Source of the DNA: Theocolax elegans | Taxonomy: Eukaryota; Arthropoda; Insecta; Hymenoptera; Cerocephalidae | NCBI GenBank assembly: GCA_026168455.1 | Contig: CM047425.1 | Coordinates: 40,320,711 to 40,384,710 of the forward strand | DNA: 64,000 nucleotides | Direction of reading: 5' to 3' | In this document: in pieces, positions 22,003 through 31,871 of the stretch | Position numbering within the stretch: the first letter of the stretch is position 1 | Layout of the letters: each line of letters begins with the position of its first letter | Made by a program: the position numbers and the translations under genes | Notes under the pieces: generated by a model | What the model was told of the DNA's origin: nothing | Database searches by the model: none | Seen by the model: only the letters and a program-made list of their open reading frames with translations

Positions 22003-22385
22003 AAGCTTCCTATAGGATGAAGCAAAATGTTTTAATTAATTTAAAATTGTAAAAACTAACAATCGAGTTTCATAATAAAAAAAAAAAAAAGTTTATCGTT
22101 TCAAATATATTAAATATAAAAATTATAAAACAAACCATTCTTTAATTAATTTCTTTAAATAAATATTAAAAAAAAAGAAATATCTCAGGATTTGAACCCA
22201 CGTACCTACAGGTAACACAAGTCGTAAACGTGCGCCTTAACGCTCACGGCTACTATAACAAATTGATATTTTTACATTAGAACTTGTATTTAAGTTTGAC
22301 CTCGGGAGAGCTTAGGTATAGTTAATATATTTGTTATAATTAGTTATAAACTTCTGAAATTAATATTTAATACATTATTATTCAA
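22003..22385 (-). repeat. right arm of the ~13 kb inverted-repeat structure
   Basis: Reverse complement of 9392-9622 joined to 12695-12839. It contains the uninterrupted AATTAAAGAATGGTTTG site and thus shows what the left arm looked like before the Penelope-like insertion. Confidence 0.75.
22183..22258 (-). other. tRNA-like module, right-arm copy
   Basis: Minus-strand copy of the module at 9496-9571. B box complement at 22188-22198, A box complement at 22233-22252. The core between the boxes looks identical in both arms although the surrounding arm sequence has diverged. Confidence 0.6.
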
Positions 22386-22695
22386 AAACAGAATAAATAT
22401 CAATAAAAATCTACATTGTATTAAGAACCCGCGTCGACGAAAACATGCGAGTTGCTTCTTTTGCCCCCACCGCCTTATTCGCACTTTTCTATTCTACCCC
22501 CTCCATTCATTTCTCAAATTGTGCGAACAGTTCGTCGCTGTCGGTTTCGTCTCGGGTTCTTTACATTGAATCGGCAATCTCTATACTAATCTCTGCAGTA
22601 GATTGCTTAACGCTTGACGTGAGCTAACCATCCGATAGAGCCGTCCCGGGAAGTGCTGCCCCCTCACGCGGTACGGGCAAGAGAGAGAGGGAGAG
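22386..22695. other. no gene recognised
   Basis: GC-richer stretch (22430-22680) ending in a (GA)n tract. A 60-codon open frame here shows no family signature. Confidence 0.35.
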
Positions 22696-22700
22696 AGAGA

Positions 22701-22720
22701 GAATTGAATTGAATTGAATT
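22701..22720 (-). repeat. (TTCAA)n 3' tail of the non-LTR element
   Basis: Four copies of GAATT on the plus strand, following AATAAA on the element's sense strand; a different pentamer from the tail at 5998-6015 but the same design. Confidence 0.7.
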
Positions 22721-22777
22721 TTTATTTAGCAGCTAAGAACTCACGGCCCGTAATAGCCGGGGCAAAGTATAAACAGT

Positions 22778-23810
22778 TGTGACGTGGTATTCGCGAACCC
22801 GATTAAATTAATTAATTTATATAATTAATATTAACCGTTGGGCCGCGTTGCCCAATACCGCGCACACAAGTTATTTAATTTGTCGAACTGCGGGCTGTCG
22901 CCAGGAACGCGAGTTCGCTGGGACGCACGGTATGGAGGATTCGGGCGATCCTCCTTGCCTCGACGCGATTTATATTAATTAAAGGATGTCGGCGGGAGCG
23001 GGGAGAACAATAAATAAACACTCTTAATTAAAATAAGAAAAATTAATAAAACATTTATTAATCTGAATTTAACAATTGGCCATCCAGGCCGTGTGCCGCG
23101 ACAATGTTCTTTCGCGCGGGCGGAGGTATCGGGAGCCAACCGGATCGAGATCCTCGCCTGCGGTTGGCTTTACCCCGATCTCCGCTATTCGGGTACCGGC
23201 GTACCCGAATACACTCCCGATGTACTCACACACATACACTCGGGAAAGGGGGGGGGACGCGCGGTAATATAAGAAGACTTACCGGGGTGCGCCCCGTGGA
23301 TGGCCCAGCCGATCCGTGTCCCTTTGTCCTCCTGGGCAACGGAGGACGACGTCGGCTGCGGTGGTGGAAGGCGGCCCTGTGCCGCGGCGAGTGCCTCGCG
23401 AACCGCGTCCGCACTCACACCAACACTTCCCGTCCTTAACACACACCAGAAATCACTCGCGGCTCACTCACGAGGATGTCCGGATACCCGATGGCTTTTG
23501 CGCCTCACGCGCCTTATTAGCCAGAAAAACTCTCGATCGGTCCGGATTTATTTCGTCCGCCTCGAGCGGCGGATCGGGACATACTAATTAGGCAATCGCC
23601 TAATTTTCGAAAAAGGGATGAGAGTGGGAAACACACACACACTCTCGCGCTCTCATCCCTACGTACTATTGCGCGCGTAATTGTATACTTGATCGACGTA
23701 AACAAATGTCGTCGGTTGGCCTTGACATACGAAAGGCTCCGACGACTTACAATTCGACAATTTAAATACTCTATTCGTCGTGAATAGATTGTGTGACGAT
23801 TTCCGTCACA
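22778..23810 (-). mobile_element. solo LTR of the Gypsy family (minus orientation)
   Basis: Starts TGTGACG and ends CGTCACA, flanked by the direct repeat CAGT (22774-22777 and 23811-23814). It is the reverse complement of the 28145-29175 LTR with scattered differences; 1033 bp. A solo LTR arises by LTR-LTR recombination. It sits inside the 3' UTR of the non-LTR element at 22701-26215. Overlapping open frames on both strands reflect its GC content. Confidence 0.9.
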
Positions 23811-24412
23811 CAGTTTACATAAGTATGTTTACTATAGTAGTCGCAGTAATAAGAGAAAAGTTTACAAACATGTGATGAAATTAAGTAATATAAAGACAAA
23901 AGTACACAAGTAGCGTAATAATGCGGCGAAGTATAACAAGGAATATTTACAAACGAGTACATACAATTATGAAATAAACTATTCCAACGCTCGGCTGTAT
24001 AAATAAAAAAAGCAGATTTAAAGGCTGTCGTTCTTGTCCAGCGAACATTCAAATCTAGAGCCGAACACCTCACTGTCCCCAACCTACCAGCCTCGCGAAA
24101 CCTAAATCTATTAGCTGCATACCCAGGCAAATTATAACGAAGAACATTGGCAAGCAAGCAGAAACAAAGAAAATTTCGTCTTTTAGCATACGATAAAATC
24201 CTATAAACTGCATAAGTAGGCGTAATGTGCTCATGCCTTTTAACACCAGTTGCAAAACGTATAGCAGCATTTTTACTACGCTGTAGCTTGAGTGTAAGCT
24301 CGGATGATAAGCCCAGGAAAAGTCCCGCACAGTAATCCAAATAAGGAAATACTAGCGATTTGATTAACATCATTTTAGTCGCATTGGGTAAACATTCACT
24401 ACACTTACCCAA
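23811..24412 (-). pseudogene. non-LTR ORF2 C-terminal domain
   Basis: Reads SLVFPYLDYCAGLFLGLS, KLQRSKNAAIRFATG, and downstream RWNSLFHNC, the conserved C-terminal block of CR1/Jockey-group ORF2. The last part of the open frame runs into the solo-LTR insertion point. Confidence 0.75.
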
Positions 24413-24513
24413 TTATGCGTACATTGAGGCGACCATGACAGGGTGTTATCGAGGGTAACTCCAAGCAGTTTCAGAGAATCGCAGTAGTCAACTAAATCAT
24501 CAGACACGATTAA

Positions 24514-24653
24514 CCTTTAGACTGCCGGCATTTTTTCCTTATAAATTGATATTTTTGATGTGCAAAATTTATACATAAAAACACCTCATATCTCTAGAGT
24601 AGTTGTCAAGGTCACAGGTGGCTCATATATGAGCCATGCCGACAGTCTAAAGG
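24514..24653. mobile_element. 140 bp piggyBac-type MITE in a TTAA target
   Basis: Flanked by TTAA on both sides (24510-24513 and 24654-24657). Ends are inverted: CCTTTAGACTGCCGGCAT and ATGCCGACAGTCTAAAGG, with an inner GGCTCATATATGAGCC palindrome. TTAA duplication and CCTTT-type ends are piggyBac features. Removing it with one TTAA lets the host RT reading frame run on, so it inserted into the coding region. No coding capacity. Confidence 0.85.
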
Positions 24654-25619
24654 TTAACTTTGGTAGAGTCATGACCTTAAGACGACTAATAAAACCACGA
24701 GAACCTAACCAGATGGCTTGGGTCTTTTTGGAATTTATAGGTAAGCCGTTCATCATGGCCCACTGCAAGAGCGCCTGCAAGTCAGGGTTGATCTTATCAA
24801 TAATACGTGTGAGAGCATGAAATGACCCACTACAATACGACGTAAAATCGTCTGCATACATATGATGTTTACAATGTCTAAGGGTTGTTGGAGCATCATT
24901 AATGAAGAGGGAAAATAGTAATGGACCAAGTATGCTACCTTGAGGCATTCCACCAAGACGAGCAATTGGTTCGGACATATCACCATTAGAAGAAACAACG
25001 ATTTGAGAGCGATTTGACATGTAAGAGCGAATCCAGTTTTAAGCTGAGTCAGAAAAACCAAGATCGATCAACTTATCACAGAGTAAATTCGGGTTGACAC
25101 GATCGAATGCACTCGAAAAATCCACACCACTAAGAGCACAACTTGTTCCCCGTCAATGACCTTTTTGATGTCGTCGATGATATTGATCAACGCTGTATGC
25201 GTACTAAACCTTTTACGGAAACCGGATTGAAAAGGATCAAGCAAATCATTACTACAAACATACTCATTCATTTGTTTGAAAACAACCGATTCCAATATCT
25301 TAGATGTGGCCGATAGGATACTAATTAGCCTGAAGTGCGAAACCTCGGTAGGCAATGGGCGTTTAGGTAACGGACGTACATATGCTAATATCCAAGATCG
25401 AGGAAATATACCGGATTGCAAAGAAGTGTCAAATATATTAAGCAAAAGAGGCAGTATAACTCGAAGACAATCTCTCAGAAACCTAACAGGAATGTTATCG
25501 GGTCCTTGCGCATTCGATCTCGCAGACAAAATAACCCCAATCACATCATCGGCTCGCACATGACTAAAATAAAATCTATTATCGGGGTCAATGCGTGCTA
25601 AAGAACATAAACTGCGCAA
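24586..25619 (-). pseudogene. non-LTR reverse transcriptase, frameshifted
   Basis: 25619-25068 carries SNAQGPDNIPVRFLRDC, FRLISILSATSKILE and QSGFRKRFSTHTALI; 25020-24586 carries GGMPQGSILGPLLFSLFIND and the catalytic MYADDFTSY. The join near 25020-25070 and the region of the DFS..FD motif near 25110 are out of frame. The end of the frame lies in the MITE. Confidence 0.85.
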
Positions 25620-25763
25620 ATTCGTTGAAAGATTATCCCCAATGAAGAACCTATTGAAGGTATTTGTGTCTGCCGGTAGTATAACAGAATCACGCGATTT
25701 ATTACCTAGCCCCAGATTACTAATACACTTCCACGTATCCGTAGTATTAGAGCAGTTACGTAA

Positions 25764-26210
25764 TTAAGTCTTAAAGTACCATGAGAATGCATTACGAATT
25801 GCAGACTTAGCCTGATTTCTCAATCTTTTAAAGACTGCATGATGGTTTTCCCGTCGTGATCGTTTAAATGCACGCCAAGCTTTATTACGTGCATTAATAA
25901 TGCGTCTAACCTCGTCTTTAATCCAAGGTGAACGTTTACCCTTTGGCGTGAATGTAACGTAAGGTGCATGTCTATCATATAAGTTCAGTAGGGCATCATT
26001 CAAGGCGTGCACTTTGCCCTCGATGTCGCAGGAGTAAAAATGATTCCAATCATAGGTGTCAAGATCTCGCTTAAACTCTGACTCACTAAAATTCTTAAAT
26101 GAACGACATGTAATGCTACGAGTCGAGTGAATTGGGATCGGAACAGTAAAGTTAGCGAAAATCACATCATGTGCAGAAATGTTATATTTCTTGACGGGCC
26201 GGGTTTTCAA
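25764..26210 (-). pseudogene. non-LTR ORF2 linker between endonuclease and RT
   Basis: Reads the W-rich linker typical of this group: YDWNHFYSCDIEGKV, LNLYDRHAPYVTFT, SPWIKDEVRRIINARNKAWR. No endonuclease follows beyond 26210, marking 5' truncation near 26215. Confidence 0.7.
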
Positions 26211-26215
26211 ATCGG

Positions 26216-27789
26216 GTAACCCGACTTTCCGGGTACCCGCACACTCCTAATAACAACCAATCTTTATTTAGCGTGCATTTAATGGTACATAGGGGAGAAG
26301 GGACAGAGGAGGGGTATAATTAGAAAAATTATTTAAAGGGGTTTTCGGTACATGAGGTGGGTGGGGGGGGGGGAAGATTAAAAATATAAGAATTTGAGAA
26401 AAGCTTTAATGGAGATTTTCGGTTACGGTGAATAACAATACGACAACCAGTCATTATTTATCGTCCATTTAATTGTAGATAAGGAGGAGGGAAGTGGGAG
26501 GGTAAAATTAGAAAAATTCTAAAAGTATTTTATAGGGGTTTCCGGTACAGGTAAATAACAATATGACAACCAACTTTTTTAAAATACCCCATTTTTAAGA
26601 TGCAAGATGAAGGGGGTTGATGTTAATAAATATGATTGAAAGAGACTAATCTTTTGCCAATATATACTAGTGTACAGGCACCCTTTTTTGCCAGTACTCC
26701 ATATTTGTCCTTTTTTATACAAAATTTTGTAAATAATAGTTACTATAAGCATAAATGACGTTAACATAGTGGCCACAGTAATACTAATATAGAGAAAACA
26801 GTACTGTTACTCTAATAAATTTTAATAACATAAATAATATAATTTAATGTAATATATATTTTATTTGTTAGCGTGTTTTTTTAAACATTTTTCATCATCT
26901 CCTATTTCAAAGATGTAAAATGCGCGAGGAAGGTGGTTAAAAAACTTAAAATAATATTTATGATTCATTATTTTTAATATAGTACAAAATGTAATTTTAC
27001 AATAACTTTTATAATTAATTTTTAATTTTTTAATATTGCAGTTGTATAATAGTATTTATAGTTTCTGGTTACAATTAATAAAAATGATTTTTTTATAAAA
27101 GATTTTTGAAAACAATACAAAATTAATAAATTGTGAAAATATATCTTTTAGCCACAATTTTAATCTGAACAAATTTTTTATAAATCCAATTATTATGTAT
27201 AAATATAATTTGTTTGATTGAATAATTGAATAAATACAAATCGTTCATCTCCTTTCCAGACAGTATGAAATATATGTAAAATGTTTAACAATGGTCAAAG
27301 AATAATTTTATATTCTAAGTTTTGTTATTAAAAATATTGTTCTAGTAAAAAAATCTCACATTTGTTACTAAAGTAATGTAGTTTCCTGCAAGAAAAGTGT
27401 GAAAATATCGTAAGTAATGTTATATGTTTTATTACGTAAGTAGTTAAAGGGTGGTATAGCGAGACGTAAACAAACCCCTACCACGCCTCTCTACGAGGCC
27501 TGCCGAAGGGCCGGTATGGCGTGCCGCGTCTATTTTTAGACTCTCCCTCTCTCTCGTACCTACGTTCCAGCACTCGGGCGTCTAAGGACTGGTATAGCGC
27601 GATGTACACAACACCGATACTCCCACTCCTCCGCAGTCTCTCTCTATTTCTCTCTCGCGCTGCCTACGATTCTTGCGTGCATCTATGGGTTGGTATAGCA
27701 CAACTCCTCGGTTTTGGGGCTGGTATGGTGAGACTTAAACAAATCCATACCACGCCGTCTTCGTGGTGTTCGTGCGCTATGACGTTATC
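26216..27789. other. no gene; degenerate tandem repeat and G-rich tracts
   Basis: 26240-26600 holds about two copies of a ~170 bp unit (ATAACAA..ACAACCA ... TAGAAAAATT ... GGGGTTTTCGGTACA). 26600-27430 is AT-rich with nothing recognised. 27430-27789 is GC-richer with two copies of a hairpin-forming GGTATxGxGAGACxTAAACAAA segment (27452 and 27724). Confidence 0.5.
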
Positions 27790-28144
27790 ATATCGTCGTT
27801 CCCCGATAAGAAGGTGCTACCTCGGAATCCGGTTATAATAAGTACTACCTCGGAATCCGGTTATAAAAGGTGCTACCTCGAAGCCCGGTTGTAAAAGGTG
27901 CTACCTCGGAGTCCGGTTATAAAAGGTGCTACCTCGGAGTCCGGTTATAAAAGGTGATAACTCAGGAACGAAATTTCAGTCTATGATTTTAAGTTGGTAC
28001 TACTGCAAGTGTAAGCTCAGCAATAAGATTGACAATTGTTTTTGGCAATTTTATAAAAGATTATTTTTATTTATCTATTAGTTATTTATTATTATTTAGT
28101 AGTACCTATGCGTAATTCAGGTAAAGTTATTATTTAGTTTGAAT

Positions 28145-29175
28145 TGTGACGGAAATCGTCACACAATCTTTTCGCGGCAAACGAAGCATTTAAATTCTGT
28201 TAAATGTAAGTCGTCGGAGCCTTTGGTATGTCAAGGCCAACCGACGACATTTGTTTACGTCGATCGAAGTGTACAATTACGCGCGCAATGGTACGTAGGG
28301 ATGAGAGCGCGAGTGTGTGTGTGTTCCCCACTCTCATCCCTTTTTCGAAAATTAGGCGATTGCCTAAGCAGTATGTCCCGATCCGCCGCTCGAGGCGGAC
28401 AAACTATAACCGGACCGATCGAAAGTTTTCCGGCTGAGAAAAGGCGCGTGAGGCGCAAAGCCGTCGAGTTCCGGGTTAACATCCTCGTGAGTGAGCCGCG
28501 AGTGACGTGGTGAGTGTAAGCAAGGACGGGAAGTGTTGTGTGAGTGCGGACGCGGTTCGCGAGGCACTCGCCGCGGCACAGGGCCGCCTTCCACCACCGC
28601 AGCCGACGTCGTCCTCCGTTGCCCAGGAGGACACAGGGACAAGGATCGGCTGGGCCATCCACGGGGCGCACCCCGGTAAGTCCTCTTGTATTACCGCGCG
28701 TTCCCCCCTTTCCCCGAGTGTATGTGTGTGAGTACATCGGGAGTGTATTCGGGTACGCCGGTACCCGAATAGCGGAGTTCAGGAAGGAGTCAACCGCAGG
28801 CGAGGATCTCGATCCGGTTGACTCCCGGACTTCCGCCCGCGCGAAGCAATATTTGTCGCGGCACACGGCCTGGATGGCCAATTGTTAAGTAAATACATTT
28901 AATAAATGTTTTATTCAATTTTATTTTAATTTATTGTGTTTCTTTTATTCTCCCCGCTCCCGCCGACATTTTAATAATTTATACATCGTGTCGAGGCAAG
29001 GAGGATCGCCCGAATCCTCCATACCGTACGTCCCAGCGAACTCGCGTTCCTGGCGACAGCCGCAGTTCGGATAAATAAATTAATTGTGTGCGCGGTATTG
29101 GGCAACGCGGCCCAACGGTTAATTTTAATTATTAATAATAATTAATTATACCGGGTTCGCGAATACCACGTCACA
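28145..29175 (+). repeat. 5' LTR
   Basis: TGTGACG...CGTCACA, 1031 bp. AATAAA at 28901-28906 is a likely poly(A) signal. Rich in perfect dyads: 28145-28163 (TGTGACG/CGTCACA), 28210-28248 (GTCGTCGG/CCGACGAC), 28786-28825 (11 bp GGAGTCAACCG/complement). A strong splice donor CCCCG|GTAAGT at 28675/28676 is conserved in all four LTR copies in the window. Confidence 0.95.
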
Positions 29176-29177
29176 AA

Positions 29178-29195
29178 TGGCGACCGTGACAGGAC
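29178..29195 (+). promoter_or_regulatory. primer-binding site, tRNA-Arg
   Basis: TGGCGACCGTGACAGGAC, 2 bases after the LTR, is complementary to the 3' end (with CCA) of insect tRNA-Arg(UCG) as I know it; 18 of 18 positions fit. It primes minus-strand DNA synthesis. Confidence 0.85.
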
Positions 29196-29289
29196 GTTCG
29201 GTTTCGTCCTCACCGATATATAATTTAAATTAAAGAAAGTTGTCGGCCATCTTTTCGCGCGCGAGCAGTGTCGCGGCGAAACGGAGCGG

Positions 29290-29330
29290 GTAGAGAGAGA
29301 GAGAGAGAGAGAGAGTGAGTTATACGAGTT

Positions 29331-29367
<37 letters not shown>

Positions 29368-29405
29368 GTTATACGAGTTAGAGTGAGAGAGAGAGAGAGA
29401 GCGCG
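29290..29405 (+). repeat. (GA)n tracts in the leader
   Basis: Two GA microsatellite blocks separated by a repeated TGAGTTATACGAGTTAGAG segment. GA runs can bind GAGA-factor-type proteins (general knowledge); a regulatory role here is inference. Confidence 0.7.
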
Positions 29406-30239
29406 AGAGACGGCGTGTGAGACGCGTCTCTATACCGGAGTATTCCCCCTCTTGCTCGGGTATCCGAGGAGAGGTATACACCGGTATATCGAGAGAGAGT
29501 TCGCGCGCGACCGTGTTTAGCCGGAAGCGCTCGAACTTACCGAGATCGGTCTCTCTCGATCGCGAGCTACGGGAGAACTTTGCTTAGCTTGTATGGGAGC
29601 GGCAAAGTAGGGAGAGAGTAGCTTGCGCCGCGGATCGCGGGCAGCGAGAATCCCCCCCGAATAGCGCAAAGGAAAGACTTCGCGAGAGCCGATCATCATC
29701 GGCTCTCTCCGATTGCGCCCGCGAGTGGGAGTGAGAGAGAGAATCCCTAGTCGCGGGGAATCGGAGTTAGGTGCTAGGCGGGCTATAGGTGTGTGAGTGA
29801 GAGAGATAGCGCGATCGCCTAGCCCCTTCGCGTGTATAAGTCTTCGCAGCTGGTTTCGCCAATAGAAACCACTGCGGCGAATTATTTTTATTTCATTCTA
29901 ATAAAATAAATTCGTTCCCGCGCGGGATCTAATTTATATTTCTTTTGTGTGAGAGTGTTTTAAAAGTAGATCCTTTCGGGAGAGGTAGTTGCCCCACCCC
30001 CTCCCTTTTAAAGAAAATTTTTAAATTATCTAATTTAATTTTTCTTATATACGGGACGCGGCGATATAATTATTGTTGTTATTGGAGTTCGAGAGCGAAA
30101 ATTTTGTTGCTTTCTCCCCTCCCTGACATATATTATATGTAATTATAATTTAGTAATTGTATATATTATTTATTACTATTTATATTTATAATATATGTTA
30201 TATCATTTTATTTGTGTGTGAATAAAATATACTTTACAA

Positions 30240-31860
30240 CTATTGTTAATTATTTAGACTTGTTTGCAAGTTAAATAATTAACATTAAGTAACTTTGTGT
30301 GAATCAGCCGCAAAGTTACAATAGTTGTAATATTGATTATTTAAGCTCGTGTGTGAGTAAAATAATTAAAATTATTTCTTTATTACAATTATCTGACAGT
30401 AATTACTTGATCTAATATTTGGTATTTATTGAGTATTACTGTTCACGATTCTTGTAATATATTTTTATAAATTTTTGAGTGTGAGAAAATTTTTTTTTTA
30501 TAACTCGTGTTAATTGTTTAGACTTGTTGCAAGTTAAACAATTAATGTTAAGTATCTTTGTGTGATTGTTCCGCAAAGATACGAGAGTTGTAAAATATAA
30601 TTATTTAGACTCGAGAGTGAGTTAAATAATTGAATTTTTTTTTTGCATGTATTTTAATGATCGGCATTTAACCTAATATTTCGTATTCGTTATTTGCTGT
30701 GAAATTTTAATATATGTTAAAAACTTTCTTTTCTCTTTTTGTGTGTTTAAATTATATCTCCACACATTTTTACCAATTATTTAGACTTGTTTGTTAGTTA
30801 AATAATTGGTTATAATTTTTTTTTGGTGTGTTTGAGTAAAATTATTCGGTGTATAAATTTAATTGTTTAGACTTGTTAGCAAGTTAAATAATTAAATTTT
30901 CATTTCCTTTTCGTTCAATTTAATTAAAAAAGGAAATATAAATTATTTCAACTTGGTAGCAACAAAAATTATTTATTTAGTCCTTCTTAGGATAAAATAA
31001 ATATATTTCGCTAAAAAATTGTCGTTTGGGACGACAATTAGTGAAATAATTATTTTGTTGCAAACCTACCGTTGAAATAATTTAATTAAATTTGTGTTTG
31101 TTGTGTAGTGTAAATTATAAAGGAAATTTTTTTTTGTTGTTGTGAGCTTGGAAAAGCAAAATAATAAATAGTGTCTTGGTGTGTGTGAATCACAAGACAC
31201 TGTATTTATTTTTATATTTATTTTAAATTTAATTATTTAGGCTCGTTAGTGAGATAAATAATTTAATTTTTTTCTTTGTCTTTTCTTCCTTTATAATTTG
31301 TTGTTCTGTATTTATTAATAGATTGAAACTTTAATTATTTCAATTTCCATAACAAAATAAATTCTTTTCGCCAGTGAGGAATCTTTTGGATTATAACTGG
31401 TGAGAGAGATATTTTGGGAAATCGTTAAATTTACCATTACTGGTAAATTACCAACGATATTGAAATAATTTGAAGATTTCTTTTTGTTAATAATTAATTA
31501 TTTTTGCTTGCAGAAGCAATTGTATAGAGTCTTGGTGCGTGTGAGTCACAAGACACTATTATAAACATTAATTATTTAGACTTGTGAGCAAGTTAAATAA
31601 TTAATTTTAATTTGGTGCAAGTGTTAAGTGTGTGATTTGTCACAACTTTAACCAACAAAATTTAATTATCTTGTCCTTCTAAGGACGAAATAAATTCCTT
31701 TTAAAGAAAATCTTTTGGATTTTAATTAAGTGAATTAATTTTGTTGGTACACTAGTCGGTGCATTTTTACAATTTATTGTAATTAAGCCGACACCAAATT
31801 TTTTTTTTACTCGTTGGGAGTAATAATTATTTTATTGTGGTGAGTCCAATAAAATAATTT
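30240..31860 (+). other. hairpin array in the Gypsy leader
   Basis: At least ten imperfectly repeated stem-loops. Type 1: AATTATTTAGACTTG...CAAGTTAAATAATT near 30247, 30505 (as AATTGTTTAGACTTG), 30600, 30775, 30855, 31222 and 31565. Type 2: GTAACTTTG...CAAAGTTAC near 30285 and GTATCTTTG...CAAAGATAC near 30553. Type 3: AGTGTCTTG...CAAGACACT near 31170 and 31525. Bases change while pairing is kept between copies. Function unknown: RNA packaging, IRES or DNA-level insulator are possible. Confidence 0.75.
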
Positions 31861-31871
31861 CCAATTGAAAA

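Larger units (their letters stand above)
22701..26215 (-). mobile_element. decayed non-LTR retrotransposon, 5'-truncated, with two later insertions
   Basis: Minus-strand pieces: linker region (26210-25764), RT (25619-24586), C-terminal domain (24412-23811), 3' UTR (22777-22721) with AATAAA and a (TTCAA)n tail at 22701-22720. A solo LTR (22778-23810) split the 3' part and a TTAA-flanked MITE (24514-24653) split the RT/C-terminal junction. CR1/Jockey-group by RT motifs. Frames are broken at several points besides the insertions. Confidence 0.8.

Noticed and set aside
28255..28881. 208-codon minus-strand frame in the LTR, duplicated at 40571-41197
   Set aside because: GC-rich LTR with frames open on both strands; duplication only reflects the two LTRs. 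No family features.
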